From assembly GCA_040902305.1 (NCBI GenBank), contig JBBDXN010000129.1, positions 19,734 to 83,733 of the forward strand: a stretch of 64,000 nucleotides of DNA, in the 5' to 3' direction. This document shows, one piece after another, positions 1 to 8,724 of the stretch. Below the pieces are notes generated by a model. That model was not told the DNA's origin. It searched no databases and was given only the letters and a program-made list of their open reading frames with translations. Position 1 is the stretch's first letter; each line of letters starts with the position of its first letter. Both the position numbers and the translations under genes were made by a program. This DNA is from CAMLFJ01 sp040902305 (GTDB lineage: Bacteria > Methylomirabilota > Methylomirabilia > Rokubacteriales > CSP1-6).

Positions 1-2
1 CC

Positions 3-1499
3 ACCCATCTCTTCCAGACGCTCGCGGAGCAAGCGCAGGCGGTGGTCCCGCACGACTACCTGGCCGTCTGCCTGGAAGACGCCGAGCAGCGGGGCTACCT
101 CGTGCATTCGCTCTCCGGGCTCCCGGGCGTGGCCGGTCGCCTCTTCACCAAGGCCGAAGGCCTCCCGGGACGGACGATCAGCACCGGGCGCGCCTACCTG
201 GTGGGCGAGCTCGACACGATCCCCGACGCGGCCCCCGACCTCGACGGCGTGCTGGTCCGGGCCGGCCTGCGGGCCGCGCTCACGGTGCCGGTGCGGCGCG
301 GCACCCAGATCCTCGGCGCGCTGCTCTTCGCCCGCCGCGGCGCCCCCTACACCTTCGACGACCTCGAGGTGGGCACGCTCGTGGCCGCCGGCCTCTCCGG
401 CGGGCTCGAGACCTGTCGCGCCTATCAGGCCCTGGCCGACGAGCGCGGCACGCTCGCCGCCGTGCTCACGAGCACCGCCGACGCGGTCGTCATGGTGGGC
501 CAGGACGGCATCGTGCTCCTCGCCAACCCCGCCACGCGCGCCATGCTCGGCGTGGCGCCGGAGGGCATGACCGGCCGGCCGTTCGGCGAGGCGGTCCCGC
601 ACGAGCCGCTCCGCCGGCTTCTCGCGGCCGGCCGGCCTGGCATCGCCGAGCTGTCGCTGCCCGACGGGCGGACCGCCCAGGCCAGCCTCGTCATCGTGAC
701 CACCGAGTACGGCGAGGCGGTCGGCCTCGCCGCGATCCTCCGCGATATCACGCTGCTGAAGGATCTCGAACAGATGAAGACGGACTTCGTGGCCACGGTC
801 TCGCACGATCTAAAGAGCCCGATCATGGCGATCGCGATGACCGCGGAGCTCCTCCTCAAGGCGATGCCCGCGCCGGGCGGCGAGCAGGCCTACCGCGAGC
901 GGTGCGAGCGCATCCTGCGCAGCGCGAAGAACATGACCGAGCTCGTGACCGATCTCCTGGACCTGGGGAAGATCGAGGCCGGCCTCGAAGGTACCGGCGG
1001 GCCCGTCGACCTCGTCCCCCTGATCGCGGAGGCGGCGAGGGCGCTGGCCGCGCAGGCGGAAGGCAAGCGCATCGGCATCGCGGTCGAGGCGCCGCGCGAG
1101 GCGACGGTCCGGGGGATGGGCGCGCGGCTCTCCCAGGTGCTGGTCAACCTGATCGGCAACGCGGTGAAGTACACGCGGGAGGGTGGCCGCGTGCTCGTGA
1201 CGCTGGAGGCGCCGGCCGCCGACGGGCCGATCAAGCTCCGGGTCACCGACAATGGCATCGGTATTCCCGCCCGGGACCTGCCCCACGTCTTCGACAAGTT
1301 CTACCGGGTGACGAGCGATGCCACCGCGGGCATCGCGGGAACCGGCCTCGGCCTGGCCATCACCCGGAGCATCGTGGAAGCCCACGAGGGGCGCATCGGC
1401 GTGGAGAGCACGGAAGGCACCGGCAGCACGTTCTGGGTGGAGCTGCCGGCCTGGGTCGAGCCGCCCGCCGCCCCCCCCCCCCGCGCCCGCTCCGCCTGA
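3..1499 (+). CDS. Sensor histidine kinase, GAF-PAS-HisKA-HATPase (5' end outside window)
   Basis: Autophosphorylating sensor kinase of a two-component pathway, probably cytosolic since no membrane segment is visible. The frame is open to the left edge, so the GTG at 42 is not the true start. Counting from that GTG, a GAF domain runs to about residue 135 and a PAS domain follows (about 140-245). The HisKA domain has its phospho-acceptor His in VSHDLKSP, and the HATPase_c domain shows the N box (NLIGNAVKYT), G1 (DNGIGIP) and G2 (GTGLGLA). The Pro-rich tail is encoded by a run of 12 C (1471-1482). It ends 4 bp from a convergent gene. No partner response regulator lies beside it on the visible side. 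Confidence 0.93.
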   Translation, partial: THLFQTLAEQAQAVVPHDYLAVCLEDAEQRGYLVHSLSGLPGVAGRLFTKAEGLPGRTISTGRAYLVGELDTIPDAAPDLDGVLVRAGLRAALTVPVRRGTQILGALLFARRGAPYTFDDLEVGTLVAAGLSGGLETCRAYQALADERGTLAAVLTSTADAVVMVGQDGIVLLANPATRAMLGVAPEGMTGRPFGEAVPHEPLRRLLAAGRPGIAELSLPDGRTAQASLVIVTTEYGEAVGLAAILRDITLLKDLEQMKTDFVATVSHDLKSPIMAIAMTAELLLKAMPAPGGEQAYRERCERILRSAKNMTELVTDLLDLGKIEAGLEGTGGPVDLVPLIAEAARALAAQAEGKRIGIAVEAPREATVRGMGARLSQVLVNLIGNAVKYTREGGRVLVTLEAPAADGPIKLRVTDNGIGIPARDLPHVFDKFYRVTSDATAGIAGTGLGLAITRSIVEAHEGRIGVESTEGTGSTFWVELPAWVEPPAAPPPRARSA

Positions 1500-1503
1500 C
1501 GCG

Positions 1504-1896
1504 TCAGCCCTCGGCCCGGAGCTCCGCGAACACGTCGCGCGCGGCGATCAGAGCTTCGCGGATGATCGGCACGCCCACGTAGCCCGACATGTGGATCAGG
1601 GTCTCGATCAGCTCGGTCTCGGTCCAGCCCTGCCGCCGCGCCATGCGCAGGTGGATGCGCAGCTCGGGCTCGCGCCCGGTGGCCGCGTCGGAGACCACGC
1701 ACACCAGGGTGCGCGTCTTGAGATCGAGGCCCGGGCGCGTCCACAGCGCGCCGAACACGTTCTCGGTGGCCACGTCGATGAACGTGCGCATGACCGGATC
1801 CTTGTAGGTCGTCGCGTTCACCCGCTCGACGTACGTGTCGCCCAGCAGCTTGCGGCGAATCTCACTGCCCTTCCGATGCAGCTCGCTCTCTGCCAT
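1504..1896 (-). CDS. Carboxymuconolactone decarboxylase (CMD) family protein
   Basis: A 130-residue protein of the CMD/AhpD-like all-alpha family. The ATG at 1896 is preferred over an upstream in-frame extension because the protein then begins like family members (MAESELHRKGSEIRRK). The conserved core spans about residues 50-120 (TLVCVVSDAATGREPELRIHL, then IHMSGYVGVP). There is no CxxC, so an AhpD-type disulfide peroxidase role is unlikely. It is the last gene of the minus-strand run with LigAB-like subunits, which fits aromatic degradation, as with gamma-carboxymuconolactone decarboxylase; the substrate is not readable from sequence. Confidence 0.85.
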   Translation of the reverse strand: MAESELHRKGSEIRRKLLGDTYVERVNATTYKDPVMRTFIDVATENVFGALWTRPGLDLKTRTLVCVVSDAATGREPELRIHLRMARRQGWTETELIETLIHMSGYVGVPIIREALIAARDVFAELRAEG

Positions 1897-1913
1897 GTTC
1901 GTCTCCGAGTCCC

Positions 1914-2228
1914 CTAGCGCCGGGCGCCGGGACCGAAAAAGCCACCCCTGGGGCGGCCGTGGGCGTGGTAGTGATCCGGGATGTTCCGCATGTGGTCGTC
2001 GATGTAGCACTCGCCGAGCTGCCGGGTCGCGATCTCGCGCAGGCGCGCGTGCATGTGGGTGAGGTGCTCGGCGGGCGGCTCGGTGCCGTGGTAGCGCCAG
2101 ACCACCATGGGCACCGCGCAGATCTCGCACTCCGCGATCCAGCAGATGTCGTCTTCGTGGAACCAGGGGGTGATGCGGGCGGCGCGACAGAGATCGCACC
2201 CCGCGACCCGAGTGAAGGGGGAATCCAT
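1914..2228 (-). CDS. Cys/His-rich small protein, HIT-like, function unknown
   Basis: A 104-residue protein starting at the ATG at 2228. It has two Cys pairs near the N-terminus (CDLC, about residues 11-14, and CEIC, about 35-38) and a His-rich C-terminal part (DDHMRNIPDHYHAH). Conserved Trp residues lie between the Cys pairs (TPWFHEDDICWI). This suggests a metal-binding fold reminiscent of HIT-family zinc proteins, but the canonical HxHxH triad is not clear. It lies 20 bp downstream of the TM2-like gene and 17 bp upstream of the CMD gene, in the same operon. I do not assign a function. Confidence 0.7.
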   Translation of the reverse strand: MDSPFTRVAGCDLCRAARITPWFHEDDICWIAECEICAVPMVVWRYHGTEPPAEHLTHMHARLREIATRQLGECYIDDHMRNIPDHYHAHGRPRGGFFGPGARR

Positions 2229-2248
2229 GGGACGGAGGGACCGGCCGG

Positions 2249-2680
2249 CTACCCCCAGAGGGCGCGCATCACGTGCGCGGCCACGCGCCGGTTGTAGTCG
2301 CGCACGAGGCCGCGGATGCGGAAGACGTCCAGCACCCACCAGGCGGCGAGGCCGCCGAGGGTGAGCCAGAACAGCACCTGGAGACCGCGCTTGCGCAGAT
2401 ACAGGTAGTGCCAGCCGAGCGGCAGGAACATGAGCGCGACGAGCGGCGACTTCGCCTGGGCCCGGTAGCGCCAGAGGAAGGCCCGCTGCTGGTCGGGGCT
2501 GAGATACGCGAGCTGCTCGCGCACGGTGCGCGACAGCGAGGAGGCCACGGACGCGGGAATCGCGAGCGACCGATCGCCGCGGGCCTCGGCGCCCCGCCGC
2601 CCCGCGACACGCTCGGGCGGCGGAGGGGCCGCCGGCTTGCGGAAGACCGACGTTTCTGGCTGTGGCTGTACGCGACTCAT
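2249..2680 (-). CDS. TM2-domain-like membrane protein
   Basis: A 143-residue protein from the ATG at 2680. The first 75 residues are Pro/Arg-rich and probably disordered. The rest has two closely spaced hydrophobic segments (about residues 86-104 and 110-128) separated by YLRKRG, the arrangement of TM2 domain proteins. The role of TM2 proteins in bacteria is poorly known. It follows the LigB-like gene by 143 bp on the same strand, so it may be an independent unit with the two genes after it. Confidence 0.72.
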   Translation of the reverse strand: MSRVQPQPETSVFRKPAAPPPPERVAGRRGAEARGDRSLAIPASVASSLSRTVREQLAYLSPDQQRAFLWRYRAQAKSPLVALMFLPLGWHYLYLRKRGLQVLFWLTLGGLAAWWVLDVFRIRGLVRDYNRRVAAHVMRALWG

Positions 2681-2823
2681 TCCGCTCGTTCCCCCGGGGC
2701 GAGAAGGAGCAAGAACGGCGCCAGCCTGACGGGTAAGCCGGGGCTTGGACTTAGCGGGCGGGCGGCGGTCAGCGATTCTCACGTGTCACTCCGGTCGTCC
2801 GCAGGAGGACGCTTGCTGGGGTG

Positions 2824-3666
2824 TCAATTCTTGACGTCCGGCCAGACCACCATGCCGGTACCCGACCGCCACGCGACCGCGGGCATGTAGGCGAGCACCT
2901 CGGCGGGGCCGCTCGTGAACGCGAGCGTGAGGATCCAGGCGAGCAGCTCCGCGGTGCCGCCGGATCCCGCCGCCTCCATGCGCTCGAGCGTGCACTCGCG
3001 CAGCAGCGCCGCGTGATCGCCCTGCTTCAGCAAGCCCAGGAACCACCGATCGAACTCCTCGTCCACCCAGAAGTACCGCGGCCCTCCGGGCTCGTGCGAG
3101 AGCCCGCCGGTCGCGATCACCGCGATCCGCTCGGCGCCGGGGTAGTCACGCAGCATGTCCCCGAGCACCGTCCCCACCTCGTAGGCGCGCGCGGGGGTCG
3201 GGATGGGCGGCACCGTGCAGTTCATGGTCACCGGCACCAGCGGGATCTCGCCCTTCGAGTTGAGATAATGCATCGGCACCGACACCCCGTCGTCGAACTG
3301 CATGTCGCGCAGGTACGCGAAGGCGAGCCGACGCCGCGCGCCCTCGTTGACGAGGTAGCGGGCCAGCGCGGGATGGCCGGGAATCCGGTACTTCTCGAGC
3401 GCGAGCCACTCGTCGTACCAGTCGGCGGGCCCCACGTGCTCGGGGCCGATGCCCACCGTGTACTCCGGGGTGTTGTTGATCGGCCAGTTCAGCAGGTGAT
3501 CGTTGCTCACGAGCACGATCACGTCCGGCCGAGCGGCCTGGAGCCGCTCGCGCATCTCGTCGAGGGCGCGCCGGGCCTCGACTTGCTGATCCTCGGGGGC
3601 CCGGTCGAACCAGCCGGTGAGCCCGGGCGAGTGGGTCATCGCCATCGCGGCCACCGTCCGCGCCAC
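2824..3666 (-). CDS. Class III extradiol ring-cleavage dioxygenase, catalytic (LigB-like) subunit
   Basis: Catalytic beta subunit of a LigAB-type non-heme Fe(II) extradiol dioxygenase, which opens catecholic rings such as protocatechuate or gallate using O2. The 280-residue protein matches the family length. Candidate iron ligands are His12 (MTHSPG) and His57 (SNDHLL), and a catalytic His is expected at GLSHEPGG. Start is the GTG at 3666, 5 bp after the stop of the LigA-like alpha subunit gene. The adjacent subunit gene supports an alpha/beta enzyme. Other members of the superfamily cleave different catechols, so the substrate is open. Confidence 0.88.
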   Translation of the reverse strand: MARTVAAMAMTHSPGLTGWFDRAPEDQQVEARRALDEMRERLQAARPDVIVLVSNDHLLNWPINNTPEYTVGIGPEHVGPADWYDEWLALEKYRIPGHPALARYLVNEGARRRLAFAYLRDMQFDDGVSVPMHYLNSKGEIPLVPVTMNCTVPPIPTPARAYEVGTVLGDMLRDYPGAERIAVIATGGLSHEPGGPRYFWVDEEFDRWFLGLLKQGDHAALLRECTLERMEAAGSGGTAELLAWILTLAFTSGPAEVLAYMPAVAWRSGTGMVVWPDVKN

Positions 3667-3671
3667 CGGGC

Positions 3672-4019
3672 TCAGCCCTCCCGCCGCGCCGAGATCCGAA
3701 GGAGCCGCTCCGCCGCGGCGGCCTCGTCCGGGTAGGCCCGCCGATAGGCTTCCAGCGCGGGATGGCTATTGCTGTTGGCGGAGGCCCCGTAGAACAGGCG
3801 CAGGATCTGGGGGATGTAGTACTGATGCACGCCCATCTCGTTGAGGCGGCGCACGTCCTTGTCGCGCACCGCCTCGTATTCCTCGCAGCTCAGGCCGAAC
3901 TCGCGCGCCAGCCCCTCGAGATCGCTGAGCCAGCGGGCGCGGAGCGCCGCGTCACGCCGGACGTAGAAGATCATCTCGTTCACGGGCAGCGTCTTGTCGC
4001 AGCGCTCGACGTTACCCAT
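3672..4019 (-). CDS. Extradiol dioxygenase small (LigA-like) subunit
   Basis: A 115-residue alpha subunit that in LigAB caps the active site of the beta subunit and helps bind substrate. The whole protein matches the LigA fold, with the conserved stretch LGLSCEEYEAVRDKDVRRLNEMGVHQYYI paraphrased here as a helical repeat with a terminal NEMGVHQYYIPQILRLFYG motif. Its ATG (4019) lies inside the end of the cupin gene, overlapping it by 8 bp, which implies translational coupling. The next gene is the LigB-like subunit. Confidence in the family is high; the substrate is unknown. Confidence 0.88.
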   Translation of the reverse strand: MGNVERCDKTLPVNEMIFYVRRDAALRARWLSDLEGLAREFGLSCEEYEAVRDKDVRRLNEMGVHQYYIPQILRLFYGASANSNSHPALEAYRRAYPDEAAAAERLLRISARREG

Positions 4020-4389
4020 CGGTCTTGGCGGACAGGACCTTGGGATTGACCTTGAGGAACATGATCACGCACCGCTCCGGGCCCAGGTTCCGGACGTCGT
4101 GCATGACGCTCCGGGGGAACTTCACGATCGAGCCCGCCTCCACCACCACCTCCTCGCCGTCGATGCTCATGTGGGCGGTCCCCTGCAGGACGAAGATCGC
4201 CTCCTCCTCCTTCGGGTGGGTGTGCATCACGGTGGACTGGCCGGGCTCGTAGCAGGCGATCTCCGACCAGAGCTGGTCGGTCTTGAAGAGCATCTTGCGG
4301 ACGCGCTTGTCGGAGGCGAAGGCCTTGAGCGCGTGCAGGTCGAAGACCTGCGCCACCCCGGTCACGCGCGCGGCCACCGTCTCGTCCAT
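4012..4389 (-). CDS. Cupin-domain protein
   Basis: A 125-residue single-domain cupin. Motif 1 (MHTHPKEEEAIFVLQG, about residues 66-81) supplies two His and a Glu for a metal ion, and motif 2 (FPRSVMHDVRN) supplies a third His. It overlaps the LigA-like gene by 8 bp and heads the operon. It could be a small dioxygenase or a decarboxylase-type accessory enzyme acting on the ring-cleavage product, or a ligand-binding protein; sequence alone does not choose. Confidence 0.85.
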   Translation of the reverse strand: MDETVAARVTGVAQVFDLHALKAFASDKRVRKMLFKTDQLWSEIACYEPGQSTVMHTHPKEEEAIFVLQGTAHMSIDGEEVVVEAGSIVKFPRSVMHDVRNLGPERCVIMFLKVNPKVLSAKTDG

Positions 4390-4458
4390 GCGGCTGGATC
4401 ATAGCGCCGTCGCGCCGGCTCCGCCACCGCCTCGTCCCCGCGCGGCGGAACTTCGTCG

Positions 4459-4487
4459 TTGACATCGCGGGACCCGTTCAGTAGAAA
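4459..4487 (+). promoter_or_regulatory. Sigma-70 type promoter for the 4500-8708 operon
   Basis: A consensus -35 TTGACA (4459-4464) is followed after 17 bp by TAGAAA (4482-4487), a 4/6 match to TATAAT. It lies directly upstream of the GTG at 4500 and in the gap to the divergent cupin operon. If the -10 is right the leader would be only a few bases, so the first ORF may be read from a near-leaderless message while the binding protein downstream has a normal leader. Confidence 0.5.
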
Positions 4488-4499
4488 GGGCCGACGGCC

Positions 4500-4859
4500 G
4501 TGCCACAGCCTTCCGCCTCGTCTCCCTCGGTCGCTCGGCGCTTCGCGCGGTTCGTCTCCGGTGTCTCGCTCGACACGGTGCCGTCCCCGGTCGTCGCGCA
4601 GGCGAGGCTCCTCGCGCCGGACACCCTCGGGAGCTGCTTGGCGGTGCGCCTGACCGACGGGCGGCGGATCGAGGAGCGGCAGGACCACCCGCGCGGCGGC
4701 CCCGATTTCCCGATGACCCGCGAGGAGCTGACCGCCAGGTTCCGCGCCAACGCGGCGGAGGCCGTCCCGGAGGCGCAGGCCGCGCGGGTGATGGCCCTCG
4801 TGGACGCGCTGGCCGCCCAGCCCCGCGTCACCGCCTTGATGGACGCCCTCACCGCCTAG
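4500..4859 (+). pseudogene. Internally deleted MmgE/PrpD family gene (119-residue remnant)
   Basis: Reads through as one 119-residue ORF, but it is only the two ends of an MmgE/PrpD (2-methylcitrate dehydratase-like) protein, which is normally about 450 residues. Residues 1-48 match the N-terminal helices (ARRFARFVSGVSLDTVPSPV, then APDTLGSCLA). From about residue 49 the sequence jumps to the C-terminal domain (VRLTDGRRIEERQDHPRGGP, then EELTARFRANA). About 330 internal residues are missing in frame. The catalytic centre must be absent. It stands 10 bp ahead of the ABC binding protein and behind a good promoter, so it is probably still transcribed and translated. Confidence 0.72.
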
Positions 4860-4869
4860 AGGAGCCACC

Positions 4870-5892
4870 ATGAGACACCGCCGACCGACGCTCGCCCTGC
4901 TGGTCTCGCTCCTGATCGTCGGCGCGGCCCCCGCCGACGCGCAGGATCCCCGGCTCGAGGCCGCCCGCAAGGAGGGCAAGGTCGTCTGGTACACCTCGCT
5001 CGCCCTGACGAGCTCCGAGAAGGTGGCCAAGCTCTTCGAGACGGCCCATCCCGGCGTGAAGGTCGAGGTGCATCGCACCGGCTCGCAGCGGATCCTGCAG
5101 CGGATGATGCAGGAGCTGCAGGCCAATATCCGGAACGTGGACGTCGTCCATACCTCCGACGCCGGCCACTACGTGCTCTTGAAGGAGAAGAAGCTGCTGA
5201 TGCGCTACACCCCGGCGGGGGGCGATCGCCTCGCGGCCGGCTTCAAGGACCGCGACGGCTTCCACTACGGGCTGCGCGCCACCGTCAACGTGATCGCCTA
5301 CAACTCCCAGAAGGTCACCGCCGCGGAAGCGCCGCGCGCCTGGAAGGACGTGCTCGATCCGAAGTGGCGCGGCCGGCTCGTCACCGCGCATCCCGGCTAC
5401 AGCGGGGTGATCGCCACCCACGTCCTGGCCCTCGTCCACCTGCACGGCTGGGACTACTTCAAGGCCCTGGCCCAGAACAAGCCGATGCTCGTGCAGTCCG
5501 CGGTGGACCCGGCCGGCATCGTGGCCTCGGGCGAGCGGCCGGTCGCGGTCAACGGCGGTGACTACAACTTCTACCAGGCCAAGAAGAAGGGCAATCCGGT
5601 CGAGATCGTCTTCCCGAAGGAGGGCGTGCCGCTGGTCGTCTCGCCGAGCGCGATCACCAGCTTCGCGCCGCATCCCAACGCGGCCCGGCTCTTCACCGAC
5701 TTCATCTTCACCCGCGAGGTGCAGCAGGTCCTGGCCGATACCGAAGGCCTCTACACCGGACATCCCGAGGTGAAGTACCCGGCGGACCGGCCGAAGCTCC
5801 AGGATCTCAAGCTCCTGCAGGTCGACCCGGAGGAGCTGGAGAAGCGGAACGAGGAGATCAAGACGCGCTTCGTCGAGTTCTTCGGAGCCTAG
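4870..5892 (+). CDS. ABC transporter periplasmic solute-binding protein (family 1, Fe3+-type)
   Basis: A 340-residue substrate-binding protein with a Sec signal peptide (cleavage after about residue 25, PADAQ). The mature start (ARKEGKVVWYTSL) and the later DVVHTSDAGHY region resemble the FbpA/AfuA group, which binds ferric ion or small organic anions. Tyr pairs typical of ferric binding (FbpA YY) are not evident, so the ligand may be an organic acid or phosphonate. It is followed by permease and ATPase genes of the same system with 10 and 4 bp gaps. Start at the ATG at 4870 after GGAGCC. Confidence 0.88.
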   Translation: MRHRRPTLALLVSLLIVGAAPADAQDPRLEAARKEGKVVWYTSLALTSSEKVAKLFETAHPGVKVEVHRTGSQRILQRMMQELQANIRNVDVVHTSDAGHYVLLKEKKLLMRYTPAGGDRLAAGFKDRDGFHYGLRATVNVIAYNSQKVTAAEAPRAWKDVLDPKWRGRLVTAHPGYSGVIATHVLALVHLHGWDYFKALAQNKPMLVQSAVDPAGIVASGERPVAVNGGDYNFYQAKKKGNPVEIVFPKEGVPLVVSPSAITSFAPHPNAARLFTDFIFTREVQQVLADTEGLYTGHPEVKYPADRPKLQDLKLLQVDPEELEKRNEEIKTRFVEFFGA

Positions 5893-5902
5893 CGCGACGG
5901 CC

Positions 5903-7621
5903 ATGGCCGAGGCGTCGGCATCGCTCAGGCCAAGCCGTCTCGCCGGGCTCGACCGCGCCGCGCCGGTCTGGCTGCTCGCGGCGGCGACGCTGATCGTGCT
6001 GATCCTGCTCCCGCTCGGCTGGCTCGTCTACATCAGCGTGAGCGGGCCGCAGGGCGTCACCCTCGCCCATTACGCCCGCGTGCTCGGGGACCCGCCGCTG
6101 CAGAAGGCGCTAACGAGCACGCTAGTGCTTGGCGTGGGGTCGGGCGCCCTCGCCCTCGCCATCGGCGCGCCCCTGGCCTGGCTCTCCGCCCGCACCGACC
6201 TGCCCGGGCGCCGGATCATCCAGAGCCTCATCATGGCGTCGTTCGTGACCCCGCCGTTCCTGGGCGCCTTCGCCTGGGTGATGCTCGCCGGCCCCAACGC
6301 GGGCTATCTCAACCAGCTCTACCGCGGCCTCACCGGCGCCGAAGGCCCGCTGCTCGACATCTTCACGATGCCGGGGCTGATCTTCGTGGTGGCGATCTAC
6401 ACGTTCCCGTACGTCTACATCATGATCGCCAATACCCTCGGCCTCATCGCCTCCGATCTCGAGGACGCGGCCGCCATCCTGGGGGCGGGCCGCCTGCAGG
6501 TGGCGCGGACCATCACGCTGCCGATGGTGCTGCCCGCCATCCTGAGCGGCTTCATCCTGGCCGTGCTGCAGGCCCTGGCCCTCTTCGGCTCGCCCGCCAT
6601 CCTGGCCCTGCCCGCCGGCTTCCATACCGTGACCACCCAGATGTGGTCACTCTTCCAGTACCCGCCCCGGCCCGAGCTGGCCGCCGCCTTCTCGATCCCG
6701 CTGCTGCTCGCCACCGCCCTGCTGCTCCTGGCCCAGAAGAAGCTGCTCGGGCGGCGCGGCTACGCCGCGGTGGGCGGCAAGGGCGGGCAGCGGCGCCCCA
6801 TCCGGCTCGGCGGGTGGCGCTATCCGGCGCTCGCGGGCTGCCTGGCGGTGCTCGCCTGCGCGGTGTTCCTGCCCTACGGCATCCTGCTCAAGGCCGCGTT
6901 CGCGCGCGCCTGGGCCCAGCCGCTCTCCTTCGAGAACTTCACGCTCGAGAACTGGTCGTTCACGTTCCTGCACGGCTCGACCCAGGCCGCGATCTTCAAC
7001 ACCCTCGAGCTGGGCGTGCTCACCGCCTGCGTGGGCACCGGGCTCGCCACCCTGCTCGCCTACGTCACCAATCGGCGGCTGGTCGCCGGCCACCAGATCC
7101 TGGCCTTCCTCGCGCTGGCCCCGGTGGTCATCCCGGGGGTGGTACTGGCGGTGGCCCTCTTCGTCGCCTACACCCGGCCGCCCTTTCTTCTCTACGGCAC
7201 GCTCTGGATCCTCTTCATCGCCTATCTGACCAAGGAGATGCCGGTCGGCTACTCGCAGGCCGACGCCACCCTGCGCGGCATCCATCCCGAGCTGGAGGAG
7301 GCGGGCCGCATCCTGGGGGCGGGCCGGCTGCGCGTGCTGCGCGAGATCACCGCGCCGCTTGCCCGGAGCGGGATCATCGCGACCTGGTGCTTCGTCTTCA
7401 TCGGGGTCATCCGCGAGCTGTCGGCCTCCATCATCCTGTTCACCCCGAACACCAAGGTCATGTCGGTGGTGATCTTCGACCTGAAGGAGGAAGGTCAGTT
7501 CGGAGCCATCGCGGTCCTCGGGGTGTTCATGCTCGTGATGACCTTCGCCATCGTGGCCCTCATGCAGACGCTGCTCGGCCGTGACGTCCTGGGCGCGCGG
7601 CCGTCCGGCGGGGCCGGCTAG
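5903..7621 (+). CDS. ABC transporter permease with two fused BPD domains (FbpB-like)
   Basis: A 572-residue inner-membrane permease with about 12 membrane segments. Two binding-protein-dependent transport domains are fused, each with the EAA loop that docks the ATPase: one near residue 188 (LEDAAAILGAGRLQVARTI) and one near 465 (LEEAAGRILGAGRLRVLREI, with a one-residue variant). The duplicated architecture is that of FbpB/AfuB-type iron permeases. It lies between the binding protein and ATPase genes. Confidence 0.92.
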   Translation: MAEASASLRPSRLAGLDRAAPVWLLAAATLIVLILLPLGWLVYISVSGPQGVTLAHYARVLGDPPLQKALTSTLVLGVGSGALALAIGAPLAWLSARTDLPGRRIIQSLIMASFVTPPFLGAFAWVMLAGPNAGYLNQLYRGLTGAEGPLLDIFTMPGLIFVVAIYTFPYVYIMIANTLGLIASDLEDAAAILGAGRLQVARTITLPMVLPAILSGFILAVLQALALFGSPAILALPAGFHTVTTQMWSLFQYPPRPELAAAFSIPLLLATALLLLAQKKLLGRRGYAAVGGKGGQRRPIRLGGWRYPALAGCLAVLACAVFLPYGILLKAAFARAWAQPLSFENFTLENWSFTFLHGSTQAAIFNTLELGVLTACVGTGLATLLAYVTNRRLVAGHQILAFLALAPVVIPGVVLAVALFVAYTRPPFLLYGTLWILFIAYLTKEMPVGYSQADATLRGIHPELEEAGRILGAGRLRVLREITAPLARSGIIATWCFVFIGVIRELSASIILFTPNTKVMSVVIFDLKEEGQFGAIAVLGVFMLVMTFAIVALMQTLLGRDVLGARPSGGAG

Positions 7622-7625
7622 TCTC

Positions 7626-8708
7626 GTGCCCGGGGTCGTCATCACCGGCCTCCGCAAGCACTTCGGCGACGTCGCCGCGGTGGCCGGGCTCGACCTCACC
7701 GTGCGGCCCGGCGAGCTGGTCGCCCTGCTCGGCCCCTCCGGCTGCGGCAAGACGACCACCCTGCGGCTGGTCGCGGGCTTCATGGCCCCGGACGGAGGCG
7801 AGATCCGCGTCGGGGAGCGCGTGCTCTCCTCTCCGAGCACCGTGATCCCGCCCGAGCGCCGGCGCATGGCGATGATCTTCCAGAGCTACGCGCTCTGGCC
7901 GCACATGACGGTGGCCCAGAACGTGGCCTACGGGCTCCGCTTCGCCAGGACGCCCCGTGCCGAGCGCAATGATCGGGTAGACGAGATGCTCCGCGCGGTG
8001 CAGCTCGCGGGCTACGGCGCGCGCTACCCCGGCGAGCTGTCGGGGGGCCAGCAGCAGCGGGTCGCGGTGGCGCGGGCCCTGGTGGTGGAGCCGGAGATCC
8101 TGCTGCTCGACGAGCCCCTGAGCAATCTCGACGCGAGCCTCCGCGAGGAGATGCGCTTCGAGATTCGCCGCCTGCACGAGCGCTTCGGCATCACCACGCT
8201 CTACGTCACCCACGACCAGGCGGAGGCGATGGTGATCTCGGACCGGGTCGCGGTGCTGCGGAACGGGCGCGTCGTCCAAATCGGCGCGCCGCAGGAGCTG
8301 TTCGAGCAGCCGCGCACGCGCTTCGTGGCCGAGTTCATCGGCAAGACCAACCTGATCGACGCGGTCGCGGACGGCGCGGGCAGCGTCGCGCGCGGCCGCC
8401 TCCGGGTGCGGGTGGCCGCCGACGGCCTCATCCCCGGCGCGCCGGCGGTGGTCTCGATCCGGCCCCACCTGATCACGCTCGGCCCGCGCGCCGACCCCCG
8501 GACCGAGGCTCCGGACGCGAACGTCCTCGCGGGCACGGTGATCCGGGCGAGCTACCTCGGGGACACGGTGGACTACCAGGTCGGCCTAGAGGACAGCGAC
8601 GTGGTCCTGCGGGTCATCGGCCCCACCCCGGCCCGCGCGCGGGCCGGCGAGCCGGTCGCGGTGACGATGCCCGCCGAGGCCTGTATCCTGCTCCCCGCGG
8701 AAGACTGA
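7626..8708 (+). CDS. ABC transporter ATP-binding protein (PotA/FbpC-like)
   Basis: A 360-residue ATPase for the importer. Walker A GPSGCGKTT (about residue 40), signature LSGGQQQR, Walker B LLLDEPLSNLD and the switch His in VTHDQ are all present, followed by a C-terminal TOBE-type regulatory domain (about 280-355). The GTG at 7626, 4 bp after the permease stop, gives MPGVVITGLRKHFG, the usual start of the family; an upstream ATG at 7581 would overlap the permease by 41 bp. It is the only ABC ATPase in the window. Confidence 0.92.
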   Translation: MPGVVITGLRKHFGDVAAVAGLDLTVRPGELVALLGPSGCGKTTTLRLVAGFMAPDGGEIRVGERVLSSPSTVIPPERRRMAMIFQSYALWPHMTVAQNVAYGLRFARTPRAERNDRVDEMLRAVQLAGYGARYPGELSGGQQQRVAVARALVVEPEILLLDEPLSNLDASLREEMRFEIRRLHERFGITTLYVTHDQAEAMVISDRVAVLRNGRVVQIGAPQELFEQPRTRFVAEFIGKTNLIDAVADGAGSVARGRLRVRVAADGLIPGAPAVVSIRPHLITLGPRADPRTEAPDANVLAGTVIRASYLGDTVDYQVGLEDSDVVLRVIGPTPARARAGEPVAVTMPAEACILLPAED

Positions 8709-8724
8709 CCCGCCGGTTCATGAG

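Noticed and set aside
7581..7625. ATG at 7581 as start of the ABC ATPase
   Set aside because: Adds 15 residues that overlap the permease and are not typical of the family; GTG 7626 gives the standard N-terminus.
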